Part shown: piece after piece, positions 33,658-43,265 of the stretch
Layout of the letters: every line of letters begins with the position of its first letter
Numbering within the stretch: position 1 is the first letter of the stretch
Source of the DNA: Leptospira koniambonensis
GTDB taxonomy: Bacteria; Spirochaetota; Leptospiria; Leptospirales; Leptospiraceae
Assembly: GCF_004769555.1 (NCBI RefSeq)
Contig: NZ_RQFY01000004.1
Location: forward strand, 1,736,001-1,800,000
Length of the DNA stretch: 64,000 nt
Reading direction: 5' to 3'
Notes under the pieces: generated by a model
Told to the model about the DNA's origin: nothing
Database searches by the model: none
The model's input: the letters and a program-made list of their open reading frames with translations, nothing else
Program-made: the position numbers and the translations under genes

Positions 33658-35661
33658 ATGACTGCACTTCTTTTATTATTAGGACTACTTTCTGCGGGAG
33701 CAGGAGCATACACTTTATTCAGAGATCCGAATAGATCTTCCGGAAGTTCTGCGCCTTCTCCAGGTGGTGGAAGTTCAGGCGGCAGTGGCGGTCCTGGGTC
33801 GGGCAGTGGAGGTGCAGGAGCTCCTTCTTCCGCTGACAGAGGAAAATTAGTCAACGTAGGAGATCAAAATTCTGCTCCTTCTTCCTCTTCTTCTCCGCCA
33901 CAAAAAGGAACGGGGCAACCAGAATCACAGAAGCCAGACCAAGAATGGAGTCCTCCATCTGCTAGTGAAGAAAAACCTAATTATCCAGGATTAAAGAAGA
34001 AGGATAAATTACAACTTCCTCATGCAACAGATGATATCATTCGTAATAACTCTCGTTATGCGCATCATAGAAGACCTCTTTTACATTCAGAAGCATTAGT
34101 AGATAAAGAAAATTTCTTAGGTGCGTTGGAGATCTTAAAGAGAACTAACGCTAGAATTCCTGATTCGGATATTAATGAAAAAATTGATAATAATATCCAA
34201 GCGATAGAAGATCATATCAACACTCCTCCCGAGGAAGAGACTTATACTCCAGATGATCCTAATTATTCAGGACCTCCTATTCCAATGGGAGACTTGGTCA
34301 AAGCGATCAAGGACATTAGCCAAGCTTTAGGTGGTAGTCTCTCTCAAGGATTTGCAAATCCTATTCAGATCCAGGCTCCTCCTGGAACTGAGGCGCCCAA
34401 ACTTCCTGCTGAATTACCCCCAGGGCCAGTATCTTATCAAATTATTTCTTATGCTCCTTCTTCTGGGCCAATGCCGCCTCCACCACCAGGAGCGCCTATA
34501 TCTTATAGTGCAGGAGCTCCTTCGCCTCCGGGTGGATTTCCGCCTGGACCAGGTGGTGCACCTCCAGGTGAAGGACCAGGCCCTGTAGGTCCTGAGGATT
34601 TTGCTCCTTCGGAACCTTCTCCAAAACCTAAGGATCCAGAACATCTTGATCCAAATGAGATGGATCTGCCTGAAGATACATTCTTCTCGGATGAATGGGA
34701 TAAGTTTAAGGACCTTCCTCTTGTTGATAGAAGGACAGGAGAAGATCGTCGCTCCCAAGGAGAGAGAAGAGGCGGAGAAGGCTCCCGCAAAGATAGAAGA
34801 GGGGAAGACGATAGAAGAAAAGAAGATCTCTTTCAAGAGAGAGATGATTATCTCAAAAAGAAGGCGGAAGAAAAACGCCAAGAAAGAGAAGAGCAGGCAT
34901 TAGAGGAACCTTTACCTCAGGATTGGCCAAGACCAGAATATCCTCTTTCAGATCAGATACCAGGTTATGCTGCACCTGTTCTTCCTCAGTTAGATTTAGT
35001 TCCGATCCGTTTACCTGATCCGGAAGATAAAGTTTTAAGAGGAGAACCTGAAGGAACTCCGCAAGCAGCACCTGCTCCAAGTGGAGAAGCTGCTCCTGCA
35101 CCAGGCCCAGTCGATTTACCTAAAATAGATCTTCCTGATCCTGTAGATGAAACCAAACACGAAGAATATACTCCTGAAATTCCTCCGCTCGCAGGACCAG
35201 GTGCCCCTACAGGATCTGCACCTTCTCCTGTTCCAAATACAGAAGAAGCTCCTGAAATCGAGGTACTGGATGGAGGTCTCGAACCTCTAGACCAAGATAG
35301 GCCTGAAAGCCAAAGTGGAGGAGGGGACGACGAGCCTAAAATGATCCATGGTATTCTGGAATTAAAACCTCCAGAAGTGGATGATGCTCCCTTCTTGACC
35401 TTGACTTATGATTTTGGAAAGATACCTCATTCATTCAAACTTTCCAAGAATTACAGTATTATGGAATACTCATATTATAAGTATAAGCCAATGCTGATCA
35501 AGGCACAGGAATTCGCTCGCCGCAAAATGTTGAAGAATGCTTTAAACTATTATCGTGTGATTAAATCGCAGAACATTCCTCCTGAACTCAGAAAGATGAT
35601 CAACCGGAACATCAAGGATATCACAGAGTTTATGGAGAAATATTTAATGGCTAAGGGCTGA
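33658..35661 (+). CDS. Large proline-rich disordered protein with duplicated terminal helical motif
   Basis: A 667-residue protein. A hydrophobic N-terminal segment (residues 2-18) is a signal or anchor. Most of the rest is disordered: Ser/Gly/Pro runs at 20-110, a Pro/Gly-rich zone at 215-335, an Arg/Asp-rich patch at about 355-390 with repeats like RRTGEDRR and RKDRRGEDDRR, and a second Pro/Glu zone at 405-560. Two helical patches look alike: about residue 151 (ALEILKRTNARIPDSD) and about residue 625 (ALNYYRVIKSQNIPPEL), both followed by a NNI/RNI..I helix. I know no named family. A perfect 12-bp stem terminator follows. Possible roles are cell-envelope scaffold or flagellar or division partner, all guesses. 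Confidence 0.75.
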   Translation: MTALLLLLGLLSAGAGAYTLFRDPNRSSGSSAPSPGGGSSGGSGGPGSGSGGAGAPSSADRGKLVNVGDQNSAPSSSSSPPQKGTGQPESQKPDQEWSPPSASEEKPNYPGLKKKDKLQLPHATDDIIRNNSRYAHHRRPLLHSEALVDKENFLGALEILKRTNARIPDSDINEKIDNNIQAIEDHINTPPEEETYTPDDPNYSGPPIPMGDLVKAIKDISQALGGSLSQGFANPIQIQAPPGTEAPKLPAELPPGPVSYQIISYAPSSGPMPPPPPGAPISYSAGAPSPPGGFPPGPGGAPPGEGPGPVGPEDFAPSEPSPKPKDPEHLDPNEMDLPEDTFFSDEWDKFKDLPLVDRRTGEDRRSQGERRGGEGSRKDRRGEDDRRKEDLFQERDDYLKKKAEEKRQEREEQALEEPLPQDWPRPEYPLSDQIPGYAAPVLPQLDLVPIRLPDPEDKVLRGEPEGTPQAAPAPSGEAAPAPGPVDLPKIDLPDPVDETKHEEYTPEIPPLAGPGAPTGSAPSPVPNTEEAPEIEVLDGGLEPLDQDRPESQSGGGDDEPKMIHGILELKPPEVDDAPFLTLTYDFGKIPHSFKLSKNYSIMEYSYYKYKPMLIKAQEFARRKMLKNALNYYRVIKSQNIPPELRKMINRNIKDITEFMEKYLMAKG

Positions 35662-35674
35662 AAATTTAGGAGAG

Positions 35675-35709
35675 AAGCTATCGTATAAATTGTATACGAT
35701 AGCTTTTTT
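35675..35709 (+). terminator. Strong intrinsic terminator after the proline-rich protein gene
   Basis: AAGCTATCGTAT (35675-35686) pairs perfectly over 12 bp with ATACGATAGCTT (35694-35705), followed by a T-run to 35709. It also separates the convergent small-lipoprotein gene ending at 35717. Confidence 0.93.
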
Positions 35710-35716
35710 GAGATAC

Positions 35717-36052
35717 TTACTGAGCTCGACTAACCATTGCGGAAAATTTCGTGCAGTATCCAGTTCCTACAAGGCCGTAGAACCAGGATTCTTCCATTCT
35801 GATATTGGAAAGAACTCCTCCAGCAGCTTGCATAGTCAATCTTTGATACGCGGAAACTTGTCTGTCGTTTACGCTGATCGGAATGAATAGAAGCAACTGA
35901 AATCCACAGCTTTCTGCTTGAATAGGATAACTAGCAACAGTCTGGTTTTTTTCCAATTTAAGAGGAGTTTGCGGAGGGAAAACCAATTGGGTGGAATTAC
36001 AACCCATTGCGATCCCGCAGGTGATCAATAGAACTAAAAGAAAATTTTTCAT
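35717..36052 (-). CDS. Small lipoprotein, paralogue of its upstream neighbour
   Basis: About 111 residues when started at ATG 36052, which gives a clean signal peptide (MKNFLLVLLITCGIAMGC) with lipobox AMGC; the longer frame to 36112 would place 20 polar residues before it. The mature part has SCGFQLLLFIPISVNDRQVSAYQRL and EESWFYGLVGTGYCTK. The neighbour at 36049 has the matching ACGHIGLLATAYYFIPFNLNTRVERAY and DESWYWALFTTVRCTV. The two therefore share a fold with a conserved Cys pair. The genes overlap by four bases. I cannot name the family with confidence. Confidence 0.75.
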   Translation of the reverse strand: MKNFLLVLLITCGIAMGCNSTQLVFPPQTPLKLEKNQTVASYPIQAESCGFQLLLFIPISVNDRQVSAYQRLTMQAAGGVLSNIRMEESWFYGLVGTGYCTKFSAMVSRAQ

Positions 36053-36393
36053 TTTACTGCATCTCCCGAAATAACTGTGCATCTTACAGTAGTAAAGAGT
36101 GCCCAATACCATGATTCATCAATGGTTATGTTTGTAAGCCCGACAGCACCAGGAGCTTGCATCATAGCATTTGTATATGCTCTTTCAACTCTGGTGTTCA
36201 GATTGAAAGGAATGAAATAATAAGCGGTTGCTAGAAGACCGATATGTCCACAAGCCTCGCCTCTTACGCGCGTTACGACTTTTTCTTTTCCAGTTAATTG
36301 GGGTTGGATCATCACTTCGCCTGAAGAGCAAGCAAGCCCGAATAGGAAAGGAAAAAGAACAATTAGAAGAATAGAAAGTTTCTTTTTACCCAT
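36049..36393 (-). CDS. Small lipoprotein, first of an overlapping paralogous pair
   Basis: A 114-residue protein with a signal peptide ending LFGLAC (lipobox, Cys22) and a mature domain with a Cys near each end of the fold (GEACGH and TVRCTV). The central pattern, an ACG/SCG turn, hydrophobic strand, R-x-x-AY helix, then N-I-x-x-(D/E)-E-S-W, repeats in the downstream gene. The pair arose by tandem duplication. It starts at ATG 36393; GTTTCTTTTT-type upstream sequence gives no clear ribosome site. Function is unknown; envelope location is likely. Confidence 0.75.
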   Translation of the reverse strand: MGKKKLSILLIVLFPFLFGLACSSGEVMIQPQLTGKEKVVTRVRGEACGHIGLLATAYYFIPFNLNTRVERAYTNAMMQAPGAVGLTNITIDESWYWALFTTVRCTVISGDAVK

Positions 36394-36602
36394 GTGACGT
36401 TAGTATAAACCTAGGTTTTTTTGCCCAGTACAAATGACAAAATTGCCGATTTTTGGACATATACCTCAAATGGGTAATATTTTGAAAAACTAATTATACA
36501 ATTGGGATAAAATGAGGCAAAAATAAGGACAAGAAATTCGATCCTTTCTTTTTTTAGAACTTTAGAAAAAAAGAAAAACTGCTTTCCATCCTGGCTGTCT
36601 AA

Positions 36603-36621
36603 ATTTAGAATGATTCTAAAT
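36603..36621 (+). promoter_or_regulatory. PerR-like operator upstream of the peroxiredoxin gene
   Basis: ATTTAGAAT-G-ATTCTAAAT is a perfect 9-1-9 palindrome. The inner TTAGAATGATTCTAA matches the 7-1-7 form of Fur-family PerR boxes (B. subtilis consensus TTATAATNATTATAA), with G/C at one position per arm. It ends one base before the ribosome site of the ahpC-type gene, where a repressor would block transcription. Confidence 0.75.
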
Positions 36622-36634
36622 AGGAGAGAGCAAA

Positions 36635-37216
36635 ATGCCTCAAGTTACTTCACTCGCACCGGACTTTAAAGCAGAAGCCGTAATCGGTCAGCAAATCAAG
36701 GAAATCAAACTTTCCGACTATAAAGGAAAGTGGGTTGTTCTATTCTTCTGGCCCCTCGACTTCACTTTCGTTTGTCCTACTGAAATCATCGAGTATGATG
36801 CAAAACTAGACGAATTCAAAAAAATCGGAGCGGAAGTTCTGGGAGTTTCCGTAGACAGCGCTTTTACTCACCTTGCATGGAAGAACACTCCTCGTAAACA
36901 AGGCGGATTAGGAGATATCAAGTATCCTCTAGTTGCAGACATAACCAAGTCAATCGCAAGAGATTACGGAGTTCTTTTAGAAGGCGGAATGGCTTTGAGA
37001 GGAACTTTCATCATCGATCCAGCTGGAGTGATCCGTCAGTCTACAATCAATGATCTTCCTGTAGGAAGAAACATAGATGAAGCAATCCGTTTAGTGAAAG
37101 CTTTCCAATACGTGGAAAAACACGGCGAAGTTTGCCCTGCAAACTGGGACGAAGGAAAGAAAACTATGAAAGCGGATCCAGAAAAGTCCAAAGAATACTT
37201 CTCTGCGGTAAACTAA
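36635..37216 (+). CDS. ahpC: 2-Cys peroxiredoxin (AhpC/Prx family)
   Basis: A 193-residue typical 2-Cys peroxiredoxin: the peroxidatic site is [14 protein letters not shown] (Cys47) and the resolving site HGEVCPANW (Cys167). It reduces H2O2 and organic or peroxynitrite peroxides, usually with thioredoxin or AhpF. Full length for the family. A GGAGAGAG ribosome site precedes ATG, and a PerR-like palindrome overlaps the promoter end. sufB follows after a hairpin, 180 bases away. In Leptospira interrogans, as I recall, ahpC and sufB are neighbours and respond to peroxide. The symbol is by family; it could equally be called prx. Confidence 0.93.
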   Translation: MPQVTSLAPDFKAEAVIGQQIKEIKLSDYKGKWVVLFFWPLDFTFVCPTEIIEYDAKLDEFKKIGAEVLGVSVDSAFTHLAWKNTPRKQGGLGDIKYPLVADITKSIARDYGVLLEGGMALRGTFIIDPAGVIRQSTINDLPVGRNIDEAIRLVKAFQYVEKHGEVCPANWDEGKKTMKADPEKSKEYFSAVN

Positions 37217-37231
37217 TCCAATATAAATGGA

Positions 37232-37260
37232 AATCCGGTCTTATGGCCGGATTCTCCTTT
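37232..37260 (+). terminator. Hairpin between ahpC and sufB
   Basis: AATCCGG (37232-37238) pairs with CCGGATT (37247-37253), followed by CTCCTTTCT. It is a modest intrinsic terminator that would let only part of ahpC transcription reach sufB. Confidence 0.6.
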
Positions 37261-37396
37261 CTAATTTCTCCTGGTCACCCTTCTATACCCTTAAAATCTT
37301 GTTATATAGCCCTGATTCGGGCAAAACTCGCACTTAGGACTTTCGGAAAAGATTGTATTTTTCTTTTAAAAGTCTAAGATATGGGAGAAGAATATT

Positions 37397-38809
37397 ATGG
37401 CACAAGCACTTGAGATCATTTCCGACGAAGATAGATATTATCGTGCGGATAATTTTCCCAAAGGACTTACACGCAAAGTGGTGGAGTCCATCTCCCATAT
37501 TAAAAATGAGCCTGCTTGGCTGACTGAATTCCGTCTAGAGGCATTTAAAGTTTATGAAAGTAAGCCTATGCCTGGTTGGGGATTTTTTCCTAACTTCAAA
37601 GTGGATATAGACGAGTATGTGCATTATATAGGCGCAAATCATAAAAAGAAAAAATCTTGGGACGAAGTTGATCCTGAAGTATTAAAAAGTTTTGAAAGAC
37701 TTGGGATCCCTGAACACGAAAGAAAATACCTGGCTGGTATCGAAGCCATGGAAGATTCTGAGACTGTTTACGCTAACGTTAAAAAAGAACTTACTGATCT
37801 TGGAATTATTTTCTGCGATATAGATACTGCGATCCGTGAATATCCGGATATCGTTCGCAAATATATCGGAACTGTTGTTTCTATCGGGGACAATAAATTC
37901 TCCGCATTAAATTCTGCAGTATTTTCGGGAGGATCTTTCGCTTACGTTCCGAAAGGTGTTAAAACTCCTATGCCTTTACAGGCTTATTTTAAAGTGAGTG
38001 CTGCTTCTTCCGGTCAGTACGAAAGAACACTTTTGATCGCAGAAGATGGAGCTGAGTTAGAATATTCTGAAGGATGTTCTTCTGTGCAAGACAAGGGCAC
38101 AAATTTCCATACTGCAGTGGTGGAGCTGATCGCTCATAAGAATTCTAAAATATTCTACACTACTATCCAGAACTGGAAAAAAAATATGTATAACTGGACT
38201 GTTAAACGCGGCCTTTGTCATGAAGCGGCTCATATTACTTGGACAGATGTGAATATTGGCGCAAATACGATCAAGTATCCAGGTATCGTATTACAAGGTG
38301 ATAATTCTACAGGTGATATTCTATCCTTAGCTTTTGCTGGTTCAGGTCAGATCCAAGATACTGGTGCAAGAATTATCCATGTAGGTAAAAACACTCGCAG
38401 CAATATTTTAGCAAAAGGTGTTTCCTTGGATGGTGGGATCAACTCTTACAGAGGTTTGGTAAAATTCACCACTGGTTCTTCTAACGCATATAGCCATGTA
38501 AAATGTGATGGTCTGATGATGGATGATCGTTCTCAGTCACATGCGTATCCTTATAATGATGTGAGTGGGCAGAATGGGACTTTGAACTATGAGGCGACTG
38601 TTTCTCGTATTGATGAGGATCAGTTATTCTATCTCCAGTCCAGAGGACTTTCAGAAGACGATGCAAAACTTCTGATCATCAATGGTTTCTGCGAAGGTGT
38701 GACTAAACACTTAAATGTGGAATATTCTGTAGAGATGACTAGGCTTATTAGAATGATCTTAGAAGACGGGAAAGTTATTTCCGAACATTCGGATTCTTCT
38801 GTTTCCTAA
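37397..38809 (+). CDS. sufB: SufB, Fe-S cluster assembly scaffold subunit
   Basis: A 470-residue SufB with the family signature blocks: [90 protein letters not shown], and the C-terminal [15 protein letters not shown]...[28 protein letters not shown]. SufB with SufC and SufD builds Fe-S clusters, preferably under oxidative or iron stress. sufC and sufD are not next to it here, an orphan arrangement. A purine-rich ribosome site (GGGAGAAG) precedes ATG. Position after a PerR-box peroxiredoxin suggests peroxide-linked repair. Confidence 0.95.
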   Translation: MAQALEIISDEDRYYRADNFPKGLTRKVVESISHIKNEPAWLTEFRLEAFKVYESKPMPGWGFFPNFKVDIDEYVHYIGANHKKKKSWDEVDPEVLKSFERLGIPEHERKYLAGIEAMEDSETVYANVKKELTDLGIIFCDIDTAIREYPDIVRKYIGTVVSIGDNKFSALNSAVFSGGSFAYVPKGVKTPMPLQAYFKVSAASSGQYERTLLIAEDGAELEYSEGCSSVQDKGTNFHTAVVELIAHKNSKIFYTTIQNWKKNMYNWTVKRGLCHEAAHITWTDVNIGANTIKYPGIVLQGDNSTGDILSLAFAGSGQIQDTGARIIHVGKNTRSNILAKGVSLDGGINSYRGLVKFTTGSSNAYSHVKCDGLMMDDRSQSHAYPYNDVSGQNGTLNYEATVSRIDEDQLFYLQSRGLSEDDAKLLIINGFCEGVTKHLNVEYSVEMTRLIRMILEDGKVISEHSDSSVS

Positions 38810-38856
38810 CCGGAAAAAAGCTGGTATTCCTTTTAAAATCCGGTCATACAAATCAT

Positions 38857-39750
38857 ATGCAGAGAATATTGGGTATTTTCCTGGTTGTCGGTTTGATCCT
38901 GGCAGGATTTCAGATTTTTTCTCCGGAGACAGTTTCTTCTAATGAACCGGAACAGACGAGTTCTACAGTAAAACCGGAAGTTAAAGCTGAAACTCCAAAC
39001 GCCGTGTTTTTTTGGATCACAGCTACGATCAGTTCTTTTCTGGACCAGTTAGAAAAAGAATCAGCAAGTAGTAAAGCTCCAGCGGAAATTCTTACTGACC
39101 AAGAGTTAAACGAACTTTTTCAGCAAGGTTTAGATTCTTATAATTCTGCAGAATATGAGAATTCAATCGCACAGTATGATCGTTATCTTGCTGTGAATCC
39201 TAAAAATTCTTCCGCATTATATAATCGGGGTTTGAGTAAATATTATCTGGATAGATATGCCGAGTCTGAAACTGATTTTGATTCAGCATATTCTTTGGAT
39301 GGTAAGGATCTGGATGCATTATTTTACAGAGGATTAAGCCGTGTTGGTTTGGAAAGAAAAGAAGAAGGCCTGAAAGACATGAATAAGGCCATCAATTCCG
39401 GCCTGATAAAGTCGTATGCATTTGCTGAAAGAGCGATCCAGCTTGGTATATTAGAAAAAGCGAAAGAATCTTTAGCCGACGCCCAGAAAGCGGTACAATT
39501 GGATCCACAATATCCTAGAGCGATCTTTTCTTTGGGATTCGCATATTATGCTTCTGGAAAATACAAAGAGAGTATCGCTTCTTATTCCAAGGTCCTAAAA
39601 GCTCTTCCGGATGATTCTGTTTCTTATTTTAACCGTGGTTTAGGATATGCTGCTTTGGGAAAAAAGGCAGAGTCTTGTAAGGATTATAAAAAGGCATGGG
39701 ATTTGGGATATGCAGACGCAGAAAAAGAATATAAGGATTCCTGCAAGTGA
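38857..39750 (+). CDS. Membrane-anchored TPR protein
   Basis: A 297-residue protein with an N-terminal hydrophobic segment (residues 4-22) as signal or anchor, a Glu/Thr-rich linker (25-75) and about five to six tetratricopeptide repeats from residue ~85 to 295 (e.g. [20 protein letters not shown] and [20 protein letters not shown]). TPR proteins mediate protein contacts; the partner is unknown. The ORF ends with TGA that overlaps the GTG start of rlmN by four bases, so the pair is cotranscribed. Confidence 0.85.
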   Translation: MQRILGIFLVVGLILAGFQIFSPETVSSNEPEQTSSTVKPEVKAETPNAVFFWITATISSFLDQLEKESASSKAPAEILTDQELNELFQQGLDSYNSAEYENSIAQYDRYLAVNPKNSSALYNRGLSKYYLDRYAESETDFDSAYSLDGKDLDALFYRGLSRVGLERKEEGLKDMNKAINSGLIKSYAFAERAIQLGILEKAKESLADAQKAVQLDPQYPRAIFSLGFAYYASGKYKESIASYSKVLKALPDDSVSYFNRGLGYAALGKKAESCKDYKKAWDLGYADAEKEYKDSCK

Positions 39751-40820
39751 ACGAAACCATTCCCAATACTGAGATCCTGGAGAATGGAGAAGGAAAAATT
39801 CCGGTCAAGGGGCATACCTTAGAAGAACTCACCCAGATCATTTCAGAACTTGGTGAAAAACCTTTTAGAGCTAAACAAATTTATAATGGATTATATGCGA
39901 ATCGTTATGAGTCCTGGGAAGAATTTTCCACAATCGGTAAGGACTTAAAAGAAAAATTAAAGGAGAAGTTCAGCTTATCCTCCATTAGCGTTGCAAAACA
40001 TTTAAAATCAGTAGACGGAACCCAAAAATTTACATTCGAATCTGTTCCTGGAAGTGGAAAAGAATTCGAATCAGTATGGATCCCTTCTGGAGACGGTGGA
40101 AGAAAAACGATCTGTATTTCTTCTCAAATAGGTTGTACCTTAAATTGTAAATTCTGCGCTACAGCAAAACTTCCTTATATGGGAAATTTAAAAGCGGGTG
40201 AGATCATAGACCAGATCCTTCAGGTAGAAAGGATCGTAGGCGATAGAGCCACAAATATAGTGTTTATGGGAATGGGCGAGCCTATGCATAATTACTTTAA
40301 TGTAATGCGTGCGGCAAAACTTCTTCATGATGGAGAAGCTTTAGGAATGGGCGCTAAAAGAATTACTATCTCTACTTCTGGAGTAGTGAACGGCATTCGT
40401 AGATTTATAGAAAACAAAGAGCCTTATAATCTTGCAATTTCTCTCAATCATCCTGATCCGAATGGAAGAAAAGAGATCATGGATATAGAGGAGAAGTTCG
40501 CTCTTCCCGAACTTTTGGATGCTGCCTTAGAATATACAAAAGTTTTAAAGCGTAGGATCACATTTGAATATGTGATGATCCCTGGCGTGAATATGAGTGT
40601 AGAAGACGCCAAAAAATTGGTAAAGATCGCTAGACGATTAGATTGTAAAATAAACGTAATCCCTTTGAATACCGAGTTCTATGGCTGGAGAAGGCCCACC
40701 GATCAGGAAATAGATGAATTTTTGCGTCATCTGGAACCTGCAGGAGTTCCTATCTTGAACAGAAGGTCCCCTGGAAAAGACATCAACGGGGCATGCGGAA
40801 TGCTCGCCGCAAAAAGTTGA
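39747..40820 (+). CDS. rlmN: RlmN, 23S rRNA (adenine2503-C2)/tRNA methyltransferase
   Basis: A 357-residue radical SAM enzyme. The Fe-S triad is CTLNCKFC (Cys130, Cys134, Cys137) after ISSQIG. Other landmarks are [32 protein letters not shown] and the C-terminal catalytic Cys region DINGACGML. It methylates A2503 of 23S rRNA and A37 of some tRNAs. Length is usual. The start is GTG at 39747, overlapping the TPR gene stop (GTGA). Confidence 0.96.
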   Translation: MNETIPNTEILENGEGKIPVKGHTLEELTQIISELGEKPFRAKQIYNGLYANRYESWEEFSTIGKDLKEKLKEKFSLSSISVAKHLKSVDGTQKFTFESVPGSGKEFESVWIPSGDGGRKTICISSQIGCTLNCKFCATAKLPYMGNLKAGEIIDQILQVERIVGDRATNIVFMGMGEPMHNYFNVMRAAKLLHDGEALGMGAKRITISTSGVVNGIRRFIENKEPYNLAISLNHPDPNGRKEIMDIEEKFALPELLDAALEYTKVLKRRITFEYVMIPGVNMSVEDAKKLVKIARRLDCKINVIPLNTEFYGWRRPTDQEIDEFLRHLEPAGVPILNRRSPGKDINGACGMLAAKS

Positions 40821-40851
40821 CCTTAGATCCGTATCGAATAACCTAGCTGGA

Positions 40852-41148
40852 ATGAGGCTGTCCCTTTTTTCGACCTTATTCTTATTTTCTTTAATTATGA
40901 TCGGGATCACCGATTGTAAAGATCCCTACCAACAAAAATGCCAAGAGATCTGCGGATTTTTCACCTCTTGTGTGGAGAAACAATTCGAGTCCAAGGGACC
41001 CATGGAAGCATCCCAAAAAAGTTTCATGCAAATGGAATGTGAATCCGGATGTTTGAGAGAACAAGGATATGCAATGCCTTGTTATGAGTCCGAAAAAACT
41101 TGCACCGGATTTACACGTTGCCTTATGGAATCCGGGCTAATGGATTGA
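40852..41148 (+). CDS. Small Cys-rich lipoprotein
   Basis: A 98-residue protein with signal peptide ending ITDC and eight further Cys in the short mature part (KCQEICGFFTSC, MECESGC, MPCYESEKTC, TRCLMES). Paired CxxxC and CxxxxxxC spacings suggest several disulfides in an exported protein. I know of small Cys-rich leptospiral proteins of this kind but cannot name the family. ATG 40852 lies 31 bases after rlmN and precedes the GT39 gene. Confidence 0.8.
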   Translation: MRLSLFSTLFLFSLIMIGITDCKDPYQQKCQEICGFFTSCVEKQFESKGPMEASQKSFMQMECESGCLREQGYAMPCYESEKTCTGFTRCLMESGLMD

Positions 41149-41187
41149 TCCTTCGTTTTTTTATTAAGTTTGGAGTATTATAAAAAT

Positions 41188-42921
41188 ATGAATTTAGTTC
41201 AGGATGGGAAAAACACCCCTTTTGCGAAATATTCTATTTGGTTTCTTTTGGCTGTAGCTATTCTGCCCTTATTTCTTACATTTCCTTTGGATGTAATCGA
41301 TATTGATTCTTCCCAATATGCAGAGATCGGTAGGGAAATGACCGATAGCGGAAACTGGTTTTTTATCAGAGATAATGGAAGAAGATACCTGGACAAACCA
41401 ATCCTAACTTTCTGGAAGATCAGTTCTTCTTTTACTCTTTTCGGACAGAATAATTATGCATTTCGTTTGCCTGCGATCCTAATGACACTTCTCTCTCTTT
41501 GGGGAGTGTTTACTATCACCAAACTATATTCAGGAAATAGTAAGCGTGCCTGGATCTCCGTATTCTTATACGCATTGTCTCCAGGATTGTACGCAATGGT
41601 GGTGGATCCTAAGATAGATGTGTATGTAACTCCTTATATCATTTTAGTATTCGCATTTTATTATTTAGGAACTAAGAAAAATCCCGCCTATTACTACGCG
41701 ATGTATCTCGCTATGGGGCTTGGCTTTATAACAAAGGGGCCGATCGCAGTTGTGATCCCTGGAATAGGGATTGGCGGAGATATTCTTTTTAGAAGAGACT
41801 GGAAAAGACTTCTGGGGATGAAACTTTTCCCAGGAGGGATTTTGGCGTTACTTCCTCCATTCTTATGGTCCATTCCTTTGTATTTAGAGTTTAATACTTA
41901 CGGACCTTATTTCTTCCTTTGGGTCCAATCTTTTGGTCGTTTTTACGTCAAGATGTATGACCAAAAGTTCAATCCTTTATTCTTCTACTCTAATTTCTCT
42001 TGGGCATTTGGGATTTTCATATTACCTTTTATAGCTTGGATCGTATCGAATTTGATTGGATTCGTAAAAGAGAAGGGTAAGGGTTTATTCTCGAATATTC
42101 GAAAAAATGAATGGAAGGATCAGGATTTTGTACCTGCGTTCTGGTTATTCTTATTTTTGTTTTTGATCAGTTTTTCCAAATACCAACTTCCTCAATACAT
42201 TTACTGGTGTCTTCCTGCAGGAGCCATCGTTGGTTCTGGATTTTTACTTAAGTTGATAGAAGGTTCAGAAGGATCTCTTTCTTTTGTAGGTAAAATTTTA
42301 GTTTATCTGACTAGTTTGGGATTTGTATTTGCTGGGATCTTATTTCCGATCTTGGTGATGGATGTTCCACTTTCTTATTATGTTTGGGTGGCGATTTATC
42401 TAGGATTTGCTGCGATTGTTCTGCTGTATTTCAAACTGAATGTAGTGCTTGGGACCTTGGTAGTATCCGTTTCCTTCTTCTTTACTTTAGTAAGTTTGTA
42501 TGCATATCCATTGCTTGTTTCTTACCAGCCTTCCAAAGAAGTAGGGGAGATTATTCAAGAAGCAGAGCCTGGAAAAGAAAAATTTTTGATGTTTGGTGTT
42601 CCTGCTTCTAAAAGATCTTATGCGTTTTATTCGAAACGTATCACTAGAACCTTATTCGATCCTGAAGTCTTATTTGAGGCACTGCAGAAGGATGGAGAAA
42701 GAATGATACTTATCTCCGAAAAATATTTGCCTCATTTTGATGAGTTTACTGCGAATCGAGTGGATCTGGATATTTTTGCAGAGTATCAGAGTTATAAGGT
42801 GGCTACTCCTGAACTAGGCTTCTTCTTAAAATCGAAAAGGGATTCCTTAACGACTACTGTGTATTTGGGGAAGATCCGATTTAAACCTGGAAAAGAGGTC
42901 GTGAAAACGAATTCTAAATAA
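41188..42921 (+). CDS. ArnT-like family 39 glycosyltransferase
   Basis: About 577 residues from ATG 41188; an upstream in-frame TTG at 41170 adds six residues without a ribosome site, while GGAG at 41172 fits the ATG loosely. The GT39/PMT hallmark is the first periplasmic loop [22 protein letters not shown] followed by DKPILTFW (Asp-Glu pair and YLDKPxL..W). About 12 spans follow, then a soluble C-terminal tail. ArnT-type enzymes move a sugar from a polyprenyl-phosphate donor onto lipid A or another envelope acceptor. Here the sugar is unknown. Confidence 0.88.
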   Translation: MNLVQDGKNTPFAKYSIWFLLAVAILPLFLTFPLDVIDIDSSQYAEIGREMTDSGNWFFIRDNGRRYLDKPILTFWKISSSFTLFGQNNYAFRLPAILMTLLSLWGVFTITKLYSGNSKRAWISVFLYALSPGLYAMVVDPKIDVYVTPYIILVFAFYYLGTKKNPAYYYAMYLAMGLGFITKGPIAVVIPGIGIGGDILFRRDWKRLLGMKLFPGGILALLPPFLWSIPLYLEFNTYGPYFFLWVQSFGRFYVKMYDQKFNPLFFYSNFSWAFGIFILPFIAWIVSNLIGFVKEKGKGLFSNIRKNEWKDQDFVPAFWLFLFLFLISFSKYQLPQYIYWCLPAGAIVGSGFLLKLIEGSEGSLSFVGKILVYLTSLGFVFAGILFPILVMDVPLSYYVWVAIYLGFAAIVLLYFKLNVVLGTLVVSVSFFFTLVSLYAYPLLVSYQPSKEVGEIIQEAEPGKEKFLMFGVPASKRSYAFYSKRITRTLFDPEVLFEALQKDGERMILISEKYLPHFDEFTANRVDLDIFAEYQSYKVATPELGFFLKSKRDSLTTTVYLGKIRFKPGKEVVKTNSK

Positions 42922-43020
42922 TTCTTTTTTTCTAAATTTGAGAAAAAAAGTATAAGGGAAATTTTACAAACCCACCGAATTCTTAAGTAGGCTTTGTTAT
43001 GAGCCTGGTTTGGTTTTGGT

Positions 43021-43050
43021 CCCAGGGTCCTCCTGGGGCTACTTTTCCCT
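43021..43050 (+). terminator. Terminator-like hairpin downstream of the GT39 gene
   Basis: CCCAGG pairs with CCTGGG across a 5-base loop, extended by flanking GC, and is followed by ACTTTTCCCTTTC. About 100 bases after the stop codon. Confidence 0.5.
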
Positions 43051-43157
43051 TTCATTCTCTATTCTTTCTCACATAGATTTCATACGTACGAAGAGCACAG
43101 AAGTCATACGGCTCGTGGAGTATTTATGAGCCTATCTTTAAAAATGCTTTTAAACGA

Positions 43158-43265
43158 GATTTGGAGTAAATTCTTGCCTTCCCCTCCGCCTGCACATCCT
43201 GCGCAGAGCTCCGGGTCGCTTCGCCATCCTGGCTCCGCTCTCAGGCAATGAATTCACTCCAAATC
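43158..43265. repeat. GC-rich block flanked by 21/22-bp near-perfect inverted repeats
   Basis: GATTTGGAGTAAATTCTTGC at 43158 onward is nearly the reverse complement of GGCAATGAATTCACTCCAAA (from 43244). The enclosed 65 bases are strikingly GC-rich for this genome (e.g. CTCCGGGTCGCTTCGCCATC). It has the look of a dispersed non-coding element, not a coding region. Confidence 0.55.

Noticed and set aside
34331..34903. Open frames opposite and beside the proline-rich gene
   Set aside because: Pro/Gly/Arg-biased codons leave other frames open by chance; no start signals and no recognisable protein.
33658..35661. CRISPR or tandem DNA repeat in the proline-rich gene
   Set aside because: The repetitiveness is at the amino-acid level with varying codons; no regular DNA repeat or spacer pattern.
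36541..36580. A/T inverted repeat (TTTCTTTTTTT ... AAAAAAAGAAA) as a terminator upstream of ahpC
   Set aside because: No plus-strand gene ends nearby and the minus-strand gene starts at 36393, so there is nothing for it to terminate; probably AT-rich promoter sequence.
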